A stretch of 64,000 bases of DNA from Lepeophtheirus salmonis (lineage: Eukaryota; Arthropoda; Copepoda; Siphonostomatoida; Caligidae). The notes under the pieces were generated by a model that was not told the DNA's origin, made no database searches, and worked only from the letters and a program-made list of their open reading frames with translations. Below, piece after piece: positions 33,730-44,084 of this stretch; position 1 is the stretch's first letter; the number at the start of each line of letters is the position of its first letter. The stretch spans positions 9,942,301 through 10,006,300 of the forward strand of contig NC_052133.2 in the NCBI RefSeq assembly GCF_016086655.4, read 5' to 3'. A program made the translations under genes and the position numbers.

Positions 33730-33789
33730 CTGAGTTCCATTACTCCTGCCCTTAGGAAGGCGGATGAAGAGATCTGGATAAACTTATAA
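33730..33789 (+). other. Possible short terminal exon
   Basis: A pyrimidine-rich tract ending TTCCTTTTTAACAG (33716-33729) is followed by one open frame, LSSITPALRKADEEIWINL and TAA. Composition is protein-like, but there is no upstream exon in sight and no family is recognised. May be chance. Confidence 0.18.
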
Positions 33790-33804
33790 GTGCCTCGGAT
33801 TGGC

Positions 33805-33999
33805 TCATTGTAACGTCCTCATGATATACGGATATTCCATAGAAGGAAAATTGATTGGCTTATCTCCAAAGTACAAAGTATAATATACGCAGTGAGGCAC
33901 AAGAACTAAGAACTCCCCTTCGTCTCTCAAGTAATTATAAACCTCAATTCCCTCACCATCGATGGAAAATAGTAATACAAATTTTATAATGTTTACCAA
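33805..33999 (-). other. 64-codon coding-like frame, unknown (weak doublecortin-like resemblance)
   Basis: The frame contains VLLFSIDGEGIEVYNYLRDE, then GEFLVLVPHC and YFGDKPINFPSMEYP. It is more balanced in composition than other non-transposon frames here. The run 'LxSIDGxxIxxYxxLxDxGExLVLVP' has the look of a doublecortin or ubiquitin-like strand-loop-strand, but this is only an impression. No splice sites around it are convincing and it overlaps no repeat that I could identify. It could be a diverged exon or chance. Confidence 0.2.
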
Positions 34000-34202
34000 C
34001 GATTATTTGTCAGAGTTGGCTTAAGATACTCATTTCTTGATGTGATTTATTTATCAAATCACTGGATTGGCCGTGTTCCTCACCTCTTCTTGTGTCGTTA
34101 TCCTGATTTTAATTAAACATGGACCGATTCGTTTTTTTTTACCCAAAACATATTAATAATTGTGTTTAGTTAAGTTGAATTTGGTACATTGTATAATATA
34201 AG

Positions 34203-34249
34203 ATGACATGGGGGCAAACTTAAATTATATAAGTTTGTCCCCACGTCAT
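34203..34249. repeat. 20-bp stem hairpin with 7-base loop
   Basis: The left arm ATGACATGGGGGCAAACTTA (34203-34222) pairs with 34230-34249. There are 18 Watson-Crick pairs, one G-T pair and one A-C mismatch. The total of 47 bases is short for a microRNA precursor. Pairing does not continue outward. Confidence 0.6.
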
Positions 34250-34254
34250 ACTTT

Positions 34255-35465
34255 CTTTTTCTATCTAGAAATGATAGACAGCCGTTTTGGAAAGTTGAAA
34301 TTCAATTATCCCAGCCTTTTCAAAATAAGGAAATAACTTTGCTAAGTACATCGATTTAATCGATTAGAATTGATCAAAAAAGTTTCCACGTAGGATTAGA
34401 CAGTCATTGGAGTTTGCAATCTAGAGGGTTTTTCTTCAGAAGAGCTTGATTTTTTTTTCTGTTATCAAAAAAAAGATGCCATACTTCTATTCTTCCTTCG
34501 ACATTAAGAAACTTCATAAGTATACATTTCATCATCGAGCAATATACACTTGATCCGCAATTAAAAATTAAGGAAATTTATTATCAAAATAACCGTTCCA
34601 TTTTCATCTGATTTTCTTTGCATAATCATCTGCAGTGATTGATCTTATTTTTGGCTCAATGGCTTTGTTAATAAGCAAAATATCCTCCAAAGTGATTATT
34701 GTCCGAATGTATCAAAAAAGTCTTCCTACTCCAATAATTATATATTCTTCACTTTGCTTAGTAATTTCCCTATTATTAAAATGTTGTAATAATTGAACTT
34801 CAACTATCTGATGTCACTCTCCACAATCTCAAGATAGAGAGATAAATTATGACGTACGGAAAAACTAATAAAATGTACCACTTGAATTTCTCAGTAGATT
34901 TATAAAATCTTTAATTCAAATATCCGGTTGCACCTTTTCCCATACTGGCTGGTCATATTATATACCACTCTAACAATACATTTATTTTGTCCTTATTTAA
35001 AGATTTAAAAAAATGGAATACCCATCCTACATGAAAATTGCTGTGTAAAAAAATGATATGATATCTAGAGCTATGTTTATTTTTTTCCCATAAAATAAAA
35101 ATATTAAAAAAACCAATATTTTTTTTTCTTGGAATGCAACTCATTCCTAAATAAAAAAAAAGAGAGTATTGTATTTACATAGATCAATGACCTTATACCC
35201 CTCTCCCCTTAACTATTTGCACAATCGTTTACATTCATACATATTTGCAAAATGGGACATTGTATGATGTGAGTAGCCAAAAATAGACTTGTGTATGTTG
35301 TATGTCGCATGTACATAAATCCTTCGGAAAAACAAAAAACAAACAAATAAATATTGAGCATTCTTTGAGTCCAATTCCTATTAGTATTTAGTAGAGATGT
35401 ATAAAATATGTCCTAGAAAATAAGAGTGCATTTTTTAGTTTGCAATCCGAACAGGTTTTATTATT
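34255..35465. other. AT-rich stretch, no gene seen
   Basis: Homopolymer runs and short frames only. Confidence 0.4.
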
Positions 35466-35469
35466 TTGT

Positions 35470-35585
35470 AAACTTATTATTATTATTGTTTAATTCTTGA
35501 AGAAAAAACATTTATGTCTGATGTAATAACTTGTGCAAGTGCTCATGAAAGACGGAGAGTAACAATGAGGGATTGCTCTGGACTC
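35470..35585. repeat. Dispersed repeat fragment at the left edge of the array
   Basis: ATTATTATTGTTTAATTCTTGA resembles the start of family A. GCTCATGAAAGACGGAGAGT followed by AACAATGAGGGATTGCTCT is the reverse complement of the motif at 11140-11175 and 17170-17215. The array begins at once after it. Confidence 0.5.
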
Positions 35586-36017
35586 TATACGTCATTTGAA
35601 TGGTAATCAAATCTTATAATATTTTCAAATATTTTTTAATCTAATGTCGAATATTACCATAATGCTTGTATGTCGGTAGTTGGTATTATCCACAGACATA
35701 ACCACCGAACAAATTTCTAGAACCGTTATGAATTTAGATCATTTATTATAAAACAAAGAATTGACGTAAAATATCTAGATATAATAATCAAGTATGAATT
35801 ATTTCGTTTAGGCTCTTTTAATCACGTTTAATCTCTATTCGTTCTCTTATACCAATTAAATTACCTAGTGTTTTTCACATATTAATTCATCAGTGTACCA
35901 CTAAAAATACATGAACGCTGTTTTACTTTTGTAAGTTAATCGTTGTATTACTTATTTTATCGCTGGAAGGAACGAATTACTAACTTGGAAAATGTGCAAA
36001 AAATCACGAAAAAGGAG

Positions 36018-36089
36018 TGCCGTGACCAGGATTCGAACCTGGGTTACTGCGGCCACAACGCAGGGTACTAACCACTATACGATCACGGC
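36018..36089 (-). tRNA. tRNA-His (GTG anticodon), unit 1 minus copy
   Basis: A 72-base gene without intron. The acceptor stem GCCGTGA pairs fully with TCACGGC. The anticodon stem CTGCG/CGCAG encloses loop TTGTGGC with anticodon GTG. The T arm is CCAGG-TTCGAAT-CCTGG. The discriminator is A73. The internal A box (TGGTTAGTACC) and B box (GGTTCGAATCC) for TFIIIC and Pol III are intact. The base before position 1 is A, so the extra G(-1) of tRNA-His must be added after transcription, as in other eukaryotes. A T5 Pol III stop follows about 7-11 bases downstream on the minus strand. Confidence 0.96.
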
Positions 36090-36690
36090 TGACACATATT
36101 GTTATGCTTAGAAAACATAAGAGTATATTTATTCAACGTTACATTACTCTCTCGCACACACGGGACACGCCCTTGGAAGATGATATTTATATACTGCCCT
36201 TGCTTATCATTATGCAATATGCATGAAGGAGCGTAGAAATGTTATTCCATATTGTAAATATAAATCGTATAATGCTACTTTCTTTTTGGGGCAACTATTA
36301 GAAAATATCAGATTCACCATAATAGTATTTCTTTCTGTATTAAGGGCATCATAGATTTGTACACATGATCATGTTGTGTTCAGCTCGTTTGTTGACAAAT
36401 GAGCCATTCCTTGATTGTTCGTGGGAGAATACCGTCATTTCAAAATAAAACAACGCATCTACTTGGACTGGGACTATAATAGAGGAGAATTAATAATCTA
36501 TCTTAGTAGGAAAAGAAGAAAATATTAAGTATGCATTCAAATACCCAAAGAGCGTGGAGAACATGTATTAAGTATTGTAGCTTGTTGTCTGTGAAATCCG
36601 ATGAGTCAATTATACAATATCAACCCAAAAATAATTCAAAACTACATCAGACAATTAATCATCTTTTGTAATTTGCCTTTATTTATTTTA

Positions 36691-36790
36691 GACTCCTTGA
36701 AAGCCTTGTCAACTTTGTAAACAGTATATTTGGCGAGCTTTGTAAACTCAATAATCTCCTTGGTGTGCGAGTGGTACGAAGAGACAAACT
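36691..36790 (-). pseudogene. Transposase helix-turn-helix relic, unit 1
   Basis: On the minus strand: FVSSYHSHTKEIIEFTKLAK, then YTVYKVDKAFKES. This is the first helix-turn-helix of a maT-like transposase; compare EEIMEFTKLPKQTIYNVA at about 22700 on the plus strand. No start codon, no second domain and no catalytic part are present. The fragment was already in the unit before it was amplified, since it is in all six copies. Confidence 0.5.
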
Positions 36791-37655
36791 AATGGCAGCA
36801 CGGTGTTTGTATTGGGAAGACATCTATTGGGTTTTCAATTTATTCTTATACAGTTTTGTAGGTTGAATCTAATGAGCACACTTTCATTAACATGTATCTA
36901 GTAGTTACCAGAATATTTAGATGTAAACTTGTTTTGGATTTAAAATCCGAACCTACCATCATATTGATTTCTTTTTTGGATTTCCAATGACGTCATCAGT
37001 AAATTTTCATTGAGAACTGAAAATATTTTTCGACTAAACTTTTTAAAATAACATTGAACAAAAAGGAAAATGTTTTCAATCTATTAAACCATTCCCAGTT
37101 TAAAAGAGATAATTTGAATTCAACCAATCATTGTTTTGAACACTTATTACGAAAAAATAAGCAGAAAATTGACAGCTTATCAAAAAAAATACAATGTACA
37201 TATTTTAGTTGTGATACTAGATTGTTCATGGTAATATCATGGTGAAGCAACGTCATTGTAAGCAATATGATTATCTGTTATTATACTCATTCTAATGATT
37301 TGGTGCTAATTTGTAAGAATATGATATAAGTATAACACGCAAGTGTTAAATTAAAAGAGAGGTTGCAACCTTCTTTGTAACTAACAACTAAAAAACAAAA
37401 CAAAACTTAACGGATTTACATACAAAACAAATTCTGCCTACAATTAGCACGAAATATATAAGAAAACTAGATATTATAGATACTGTTGTTGATGGCTTCA
37501 TACTCGAATATCCCTTTAACTAACCCACTTTTTTACTTTTTTTGTTATTGTTGTAGGTTGGTTAGGATAGTGTGTATATGATGATTTATGGAGGTGCCGA
37601 GTTGGCGTGGAAGGGCAATTACCCCTCATGACTCAAAGTAATGATAAGTAAAGAA

Positions 37656-37692
37656 TATAAACCCTATGTTTATGTATCCAAGCACATCAGTT
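37656..37692 (+). promoter_or_regulatory. Core promoter of the cuticle-like pseudogene (TATA + initiator)
   Basis: TATAAACC at 37656 and TCAGTT at 37687, so the initiator A lies 33 bases after the first T of the TATA box. This is the standard spacing for an arthropod TATA plus TCAGT promoter. A leader of 50 bases leads to the ATG at 37739. The same promoter is unchanged at 42814, 47986, 53159, 58331 and 63507. In the inverted copy outside the array (31665-32225) exactly this part is missing. Confidence 0.6.
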
Positions 37693-37738
37693 TTCATTTT
37701 GAGCTCCAGTCATCATCATCACATTTAAATCATTTATC

Positions 37739-38323
37739 ATGAATATCTTGGTAATTGATTCATTATCTCTTTAAAAAATGTTTTTTCCTTTTGATTGGAG
37801 AAAAATTAGGTAATAATGAATTTTATATTATGTTTTCCAGCTCGTTTCTGCTTTTTCATTGCTGGAGCTATGTCTGCCCCATAATAAGATACTCCTGAGG
37901 TCAAGGAAGCCAAAACCACCTTCCAAGCTGCATTTGATTAATCCACTGCGGAAAAGCATGCAAAATTAGCCCTTTTCCATTCGTGAATTCCTATTTGGCA
38001 GACTCCACTGATGTTGCAGAAGCCAAAATGGAATTCATGAGCATTTACAAGAATGCCAAGGCCATTTCCAAAGCTGCTAAGCGCCCATTTTGTCCCCATT
38101 GCCTATCCTTATTATTCTGTTGGTCCCTCATTCAAGGGCTTTGCTTACTCTAGTATGAGTCCTTCTCACGCTCCTCTTTACTACTCTGCTGCTCCTTTTG
38201 AAGCCCCTACTTACAACAGATACTTCCACTATCCCTCTCCATACATACTACACCTTCCCCTATGGAAACTCCTTTGTTCAGCCCATTAACACAGTTGAGG
38301 AAACTACAGTTCAAGAAGAGTAG
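37739..38323 (+). pseudogene. Secreted cuticle-like protein pseudogene, unit 1
   Basis: A two-exon gene that is unprocessed but broken. Exon 1 is ATGAATATCTTG (37739-37750). The intron is 37751-37840 (GTAATT...TTTTCCAG). Exon 2 begins CTCGTTTCTGC. In the other copies the joined start reads MNILLVSAFFIAGAMSAP, a signal peptide; here one T is missing from the run (GCTTTTTCATTG), breaking it. Then come TAATAA; the block DTPEVKEAKTTFQAAFD; a stop; STAEKHAKLA; after a shift, YLADSTDVAEAKMEFMSIYK and NAKAISKAAK; and after another shift a Tyr/Pro/Ala/Ser-rich tail (PIAYPYYSVGPSFKGFAYSS, HAPLYYSAAPFEAPTYNR) ending near TAG at 38321. Repeated 'D-[TS]-x-[ED]-V-x-x-A-K-x-x-F' blocks plus a Tyr/Pro tail resemble arthropod cuticle proteins; that is inference. 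AATAAA lies at 38425. It cannot make the full protein. Confidence 0.7.
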
Positions 38324-38424
38324 AGTTATAAATAATGGACAAGTTAAAAAGAAAAGAAGTATTAAAGAACAAAAGAAAATTGAATTAATTATTCATAAAT
38401 ATATTATCAAACCAACTAGGAAGT

Positions 38425-38430
38425 AATAAA
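38425..38430 (+). terminator. Poly(A) signal AATAAA of the pseudogene, unit 1
   Basis: Lies 102 bases after the TAG at 38323 and is conserved in every complete unit (TAATAAAGTTTTGG). Confidence 0.45.
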
Positions 38431-38857
38431 GTTTTGGAGAATTGTTTGACAATTTGGGGTTAAAAGATTTTAAATCATGATGCAAGGAAGCATTTCTAAT
38501 TAGTGATGTGATTCAATTTGAATTTTTTTTTTCTCATATACATATATAAACCTTTTTATTGTGGATCTCTATTATTTTTTTAACAACCAAAAAGTTAACA
38601 ATAAATACAGTATATGTTATGTGATTACAATGAATATAATTTTTTAATTTTTTTCTGATGCCTTTTTTAACTCATCCGCTAAGATTTCCTGTAAAAAAAA
38701 AGGAAAGAAAAAGTTGATGTGTGATGGAATCATTGAAGTAGGCTAACTAATACAGTTTTAATATCATCATCCGAGAGTGTGTCTTGTGAGTGAGAAAGGG
38801 TACTATAATGTCGAATAAAAATATCTATATCTTCAAAATGCTTCCATCAAAAAGTCA

Positions 38858-38929
38858 GCCGTGATCGTATAGTGGTTAGTACCCTGCGTTGTGGCCGCAG
38901 TAACCCAGGTTCGAATCCTGGTCACGGCA
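38858..38929 (+). tRNA. tRNA-His (GTG anticodon), unit 1 plus copy
   Basis: Identical over all 72 bases to the minus copy of the unit, but its flanks are unrelated to those of the minus copy. The upstream flank ends AAAAGTCA and the downstream flank is GCTTTCTTTTG with a T4 stop. It lies about 2.84 kb to the right of the minus copy, in opposite orientation (the two 5' ends face each other). Confidence 0.96.
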
Positions 38930-41176
38930 GCTTTCTTTTGATTCACTCTCTTCTATAGGAAGAAGCGAAGGCTATTCTAGAAAACCCAAACCTTTTCAAT
39001 CAAAAATCATTATACACGATATTTTTTCGGAGCAGGATATGTAGAAGAGACCGGGGTCAGTTGCAGCAATGGGCGGTTGCATTGATCCCTGTTTCTGTAA
39101 AATAAAAAAGCTACTGCTATTTAATATATATATCACTTTTGTATATTACAATGTAGAGTATTGTTGACAAAAGTGAATTAGTTTTGTGAACTTTTCTCTC
39201 AAATATTGGATAAAAGTATTTTTGAGGCGTAGAATCAGTTTTACTTTCTAGAAAGCCTTACAGTTTTTGATGTTTCTCCTGTGAAATAAATCATTGCGAT
39301 TATTAATTCTTTTGTTATCAATTAATATAATTTGATTAAGTCCTAAACTCAAACATATTGGAGAAATGTCTGACATAGGGAATATTTGCAACAAGTATTC
39401 CAAATTTACTGTATAAGTTTATTTTTCTTTAATATTTTTCATAATCACACTTAAAATCAAGTAAGGGATTTTGGCCAGGGCAGAAAATTATAAGTTGTTT
39501 TTGAGAGTTAATTTCTCGTATATAATATTATGAATATGGAACAATTATTTTGAATTGATAACTCAATTGTTGCAACCGTTCCTAGCTATACTAGCTTGAC
39601 AGTTGTAACTCTTGATGAGTTGCATTCAAATACAATCTACAGATTTTTTGTTCTTGTTTTCAGCTGATATAATTTATCAAAATTCAAAAGTTTGTGTGAC
39701 AAAAGATATTTCTTCTAAATTAATAAAGGCAAATATGTTATTTGGAGCTTATAAAAGAAATAAAAATACTTCTCCTGGTCACAATTTTTTGTTGGATAAT
39801 TAGCTATTGACTTCTCATTACACGTGGAAGAATTAAGTGTTCCCTCTGTCATCCTCTTCGTTCTGGGCATGGGCATGGATATCAAAACATTTGTTCTTTG
39901 GATGTCTGGGCAATATTTTAATCTCATCAAGTCAATAATAGGAAGACATCGTCTTTTCTATTTAGTTTAGCTACTGTTTAGATATTTTTTTGAATATTAT
40001 ATCAGCTATTTTTTACTTCAGGACAAAAAATATGAAAGATAGTGTTCATTAATATTTTTTAAACGTAATTGTCCTGTTACTTTTTATTTATTTGATCTAC
40101 TTTTGATCTCTATGTGTATTTATTATTAACACTGTTTGTATTGTAGAATATAAATAAATTATTTTAACAGATCCTGCAGGAATTTGTTTCATTAATATTT
40201 TGCATACAAATTTCAGAATTATTAGATTACATACCGCATGCATAACATCCAGGAAAGAGTTCGAAATAGGATTTGTAAGATATAACATAATAATTCATTG
40301 TATAATACATCTATACAGTATAAGATATTGATTTGAATATTTGTATTTTGAACAATTACAAATCTAACGTTTTCATGTTAATATTCATAATTCTAACTTT
40401 CCGCTTAATTATTTCGTCATTATCTATAAAAATTCATTGTATTCAAAATAAATATTTTATCTTGCAAAATTTTACATAAGAAGGTCAAATTATTTTGTTG
40501 ATATTTAAAAAAAAAAGTCTACAAGTCAACTCTGAGCTGAATAATTTTATTGTTTTCCTTCAAAGTTTGCTACACTTCCAACTCTGACTAATATTGTCAT
40601 GCTAAATAATGTTTCTTCTATATTATGAATCAAACTTAGTGAAACTCTATTGGTAACATATAATATTTGTTCACATCATTCGAAATGTTTTTTTATTTTC
40701 AAGCAATATTTTAATTACCCATAACAACCTCTAATTTGTACCTCTTATACGTCATTTGAATGGTAATCAAATCTTATAATATTTTCAAATATTTTTTAAT
40801 CTAATGTCGAATATTACCATAATGCTTGTATGTCGGTAGTTGGTATTATCCGCAGACATAACCACCGAACAAATTTCTAGAACCGTTATGAATTTAGATC
40901 ATTTATTATAAAACAAAGAATTGACGTAAAATATCTAGATATAATAATCAAGTATGAATTATTTCGTTTAGGCTCTTTTAATCACGTTTAATCTCTATTC
41001 GTTCTCTTATACCAATTAAATTACCTAGTGTTTTTCACATATTAATTCATCAGTGTACCACTAAAAATACATGAACGCTGTTTTACTTTTGTAAGTTAAT
41101 CGTTGTATTACTTATTTTATCGCTGGAAGGAACGAATTACTAACTTGGAAAATGTGCAAAAATCACGAAAAAGGAG

Positions 41177-41248
41177 TGCCGTGACCAGGATTCGAACCTG
41201 GGTTACTGCGGCCACAACGCAGGGTACTAACCACTATACGATCACGGC
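41177..41248 (-). tRNA. tRNA-His (GTG), unit 2 minus copy
   Basis: Same 72-base sequence as 36018-36089. The downstream A run on the plus strand (T run in the transcript) is one base shorter than in unit 1. Confidence 0.96.
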
Positions 41249-41849
41249 TGACACATATTGTTATGCTTAGAAAACATAAGAGTATATTTATTCAACGTTA
41301 CATTACTCTCTCGCACACACGGGACACGCCCTTGGAAGATGATATTTATATACTGCCCTTGCTTATCATTATGCAATATGCATGAAGGAGCGTAGAAATG
41401 TTATTCCATATTGTAAATATAAATCGTATAATGCTACTTTCTTTTTGGGGCAACTATTAGAAAATATCAGATTCACCATAATAGTATTTCTTTCTGTATT
41501 AAGGGCATCATAGATTTGTACACATGATCATGTTGTGTTCAGCTCGTTTGTTGACAAATGAGCCATTCCTTGATTGTTCGTGGGAGAATACCGTCATTTC
41601 AAAATAAAACAACGCATCTACTTGGACTGGGACTATAATAGAGGAGAATTAATAATCTATCTTAGTAGGAAAAGAAGAAAATATTAAGTATGCATTCAAA
41701 TACCCAAAGAGCGTGGAGAACATGTATTAAGTATTGTAGCTTGTTGTCTGTGAAATCCGATGAGTCAATTATACAATATCAACCCAAAAATAATTCAAAA
41801 CTACATCAGACAATTAATCATCTTTTGTAATTTGCCTTTATTTATTTTA

Positions 41850-41949
41850 GACTCCTTGAAAGCCTTGTCAACTTTGTAAACAGTATATTTGGCGAGCTTT
41901 GTAAACTCAATAATCTCCTTGGTGTGCGAGTGGTACGAAGAGACAAACT
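41850..41949 (-). pseudogene. Transposase helix-turn-helix relic, unit 2
   Basis: Same as 36691-36790, no difference seen. Confidence 0.5.
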
Positions 41950-42896
41950 AATGGCAGCACGGTGTTTGTATTGGGAAGACATCTATTGGGTTTTCAATTT
42001 ATTCTTATACAGTTTTGTAGGTTGAATCTAATGAGCACACTTTCATTAACATGTATCTAGTAGTTACCAGAATATTTAGATGTAAACTTGTTTTGGATTT
42101 AAAATCCGAACCTACCATCATATTGATTTCTTTTTTGGATTTCCAATGACGTCATCAGTAAATTTTCATTGAGAACTGAAAATATTTTTCGACTAAACTT
42201 TTTAAAATAACATTGAACAAAAAGGAAAATGTTTTCAATCTATTAAACCATTCCCAGTTTAAAAAGAGATAATTTGAATTCAACCAATCATTGTTTTGAA
42301 CACTTATTACGAAAAAATAAGCAGAAAATTGACAGCTTATCAAAAAAATACAATGTACATATTTTAGTTGTGATACTAGATTGTTCATGGTAATATCATG
42401 GTGAAGCAACGTCATTGTAAGCAATATGATTATCTGTTATTATACTCATTCTAATGATTTGGTGCTAATTTGTAAGAATATGATATAAGTATAACACGCA
42501 AGTGTTAAATTAAAAGAGAGGTTGCAACCTTCTTTGTAACTAACAACTAAAAAACAAAACAAAACTTAACGGATTTACATACAAAACAAATTCTGCCTAC
42601 AATTAGCACGAAATATATAAGAAAACTAGATATTATAGATACTGTTGTTGATGGCTTCATACTCGAATATCCCTTTAACTAACCCACTTTTTTACTTTTT
42701 TGTTATTGTTGTAGGTTGGTTAGGATAGTGTGTATATGATGATTTATGGAGGTGCCGAGTTGGCGTGGAAGGGCAATTACCCCTCATGACTCAAAGTAAT
42801 GATAAGTAAAGAATATAAACCCTATGTTTATGTATCCAAGCACATCAGTTTTCATTTTGAGCTCCAGTCATCATCATCACATTTAAATCATTTATC

Positions 42897-43481
42897 ATGA
42901 ATATCTTGGTAATTGATTCATTATCTCTTTAAAAAATGTTTTTTCCTTTTGATTGGAGAAAAATTAGGTAATAATGAATTTTATATTATGTTTTCCAGCT
43001 CGTTTCTGCTTTTTTCATTGCTGGAGCTATGTCTGCCCCATAATAAGATACTCCTGAGGTCAAGGAAGCCAAAACCACCTTCCAAGCTGCATTTGATTAA
43101 TCCACTGCGGAAAAGCATGCAAAATTAGCCCTTTTCCATTCGTGAATTCCTATTTGGCAGACTCCACTGATGTTGCAGAAGCCAAAATGGAATTCATGAG
43201 CATTTACAAGAATGCCAAGGCCATTTCCAAAGCTGCTAAGCGCCCATTTTGTCCCCATTGCCTATCCTTATTATTCTGTTGGTCCCTCATTCAAGGGCTT
43301 TGCTTACTCTAGTATGAGTCCTTCTCACGCTCCTCTTTACTACTCTGCTGCTCCTTTTGAAGCCCCTACTTACAACAGATACTTCCACTATCCCTCTCCA
43401 TACATACTACACCTTCCCTATGGAAACTCCTTTGTTCAGCCCATTAACACAGTTGAGGAAACTACAGTTCAAGAAGAGTAG
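42897..43481 (+). pseudogene. Secreted cuticle-like protein pseudogene, unit 2
   Basis: The signal-peptide frame is intact after splicing (TTTTTT run). The two stops directly after it, and the stop and shifts in the middle, are as in unit 1. The tail is better preserved than elsewhere. With CTTCCCTATGG (three C) the frame stays open past HYPSPYILHLPYGNSFVQP to INTVEETTVQEE and the natural TAG. In the other complete copies CTTCCCCTATGG shifts it out. An ATG-started frame of 89 codons covers 43212-43481. Confidence 0.7.
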
Positions 43482-44012
43482 AGTTATAAATAATGGACAA
43501 GTTAAAAAGAAAAGAAGTATTAAAGAACAAAAGAAAATTGAATTAATTATTCATAAATATATTATCAAACCAACTAGGAAGTAATAAAGTTTTGGAGAAT
43601 TGTTTGACAATTTGGGGTTAAAAGATTTTAAATCATGATGCAAGGAAGCATTTCTAATTAGTGATGTGATTCAATTTGAATTTTTTTTCTCATATACATA
43701 TATAAACCTTTTTATTGTGGATCTCTATTATTTTTTAACAACCAAAAAAGTTAACAATAAATACAGTATATGTTATGTGATTACAATGAATATAATTTTT
43801 TAATTTTTTTCTGATGCCTTTTTTAACTCATCCGCTAAGATTTCCTGTAAAAAAAGGAAAGAAAAAAGTTGATGTGTGATGGAATCATTGAAGTAGGCTA
43901 ACTAATACAGTTTTAATATCATCATCCGAGAGTGTGTCTTGTGAGTGAGAAAGGGTACTATAATGTCGAATAAAAATATCTATATCTTCAAAATGCTTCC
44001 ATCAAAAAGTCA

Positions 44013-44084
44013 GCCGTGATCGTATAGTGGTTAGTACCCTGCGTTGTGGCCGCAGTAACCCAGGTTCGAATCCTGGTCACGGCA
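44013..44084 (+). tRNA. tRNA-His (GTG), unit 2 plus copy
   Basis: Identical to 38858-38929, including A box, B box and T4 stop. Confidence 0.96.

Larger units (their letters stand above)
35586..40745 (+). repeat. Tandem array unit 1 (5160 bp)
   Basis: The first of five complete units of 5160-5175 bp. The unit starts TATACGTCATTTGAATGGTA; the homologous start recurs at 40746, 45909, 51084, 56253 and 61425. Contents in order: minus tRNA-His, transposase helix-turn-helix relic (minus), a segment also found inverted at 31665-32225, promoter, two-exon pseudogene, AATAAA signal (38425), plus tRNA-His, then about 1.8 kb of AT-rich DNA. That last part has two short frames (39612-39803 plus, 40097-40288 minus) that do not stay open in every copy. 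Private difference: ATCCACAGAC where all other units have ATCCGCAGAC. Confidence 0.93.

Noticed and set aside
34203..34249. microRNA gene
   Set aside because: 47 bases in all with a 20-bp stem; no outward stem extension expected of a primary microRNA. Kept only as a hairpin.
38053..38289. 78-codon ATG-started frame in each unit as an independent gene
   Set aside because: It begins in the wrong frame over the AKAISKAAK block and switches into the true tail frame only through an old frameshift. It is part of the pseudogene.
39612..39803. 63-codon plus frame repeated in the units (44768, 49939, 55118, 60288)
   Set aside because: Although preceded by TTGTTTTCAG, its end is changed by homopolymer length in units 3-5 (50127, 55306, and the shifted frame at 60288), and no family is recognised. 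Repetition only reflects the array.
40097..40288. 63-codon minus frame repeated in every complete unit
   Set aside because: Stays open simply because the units are nearly identical. No start context, motif or promoter.
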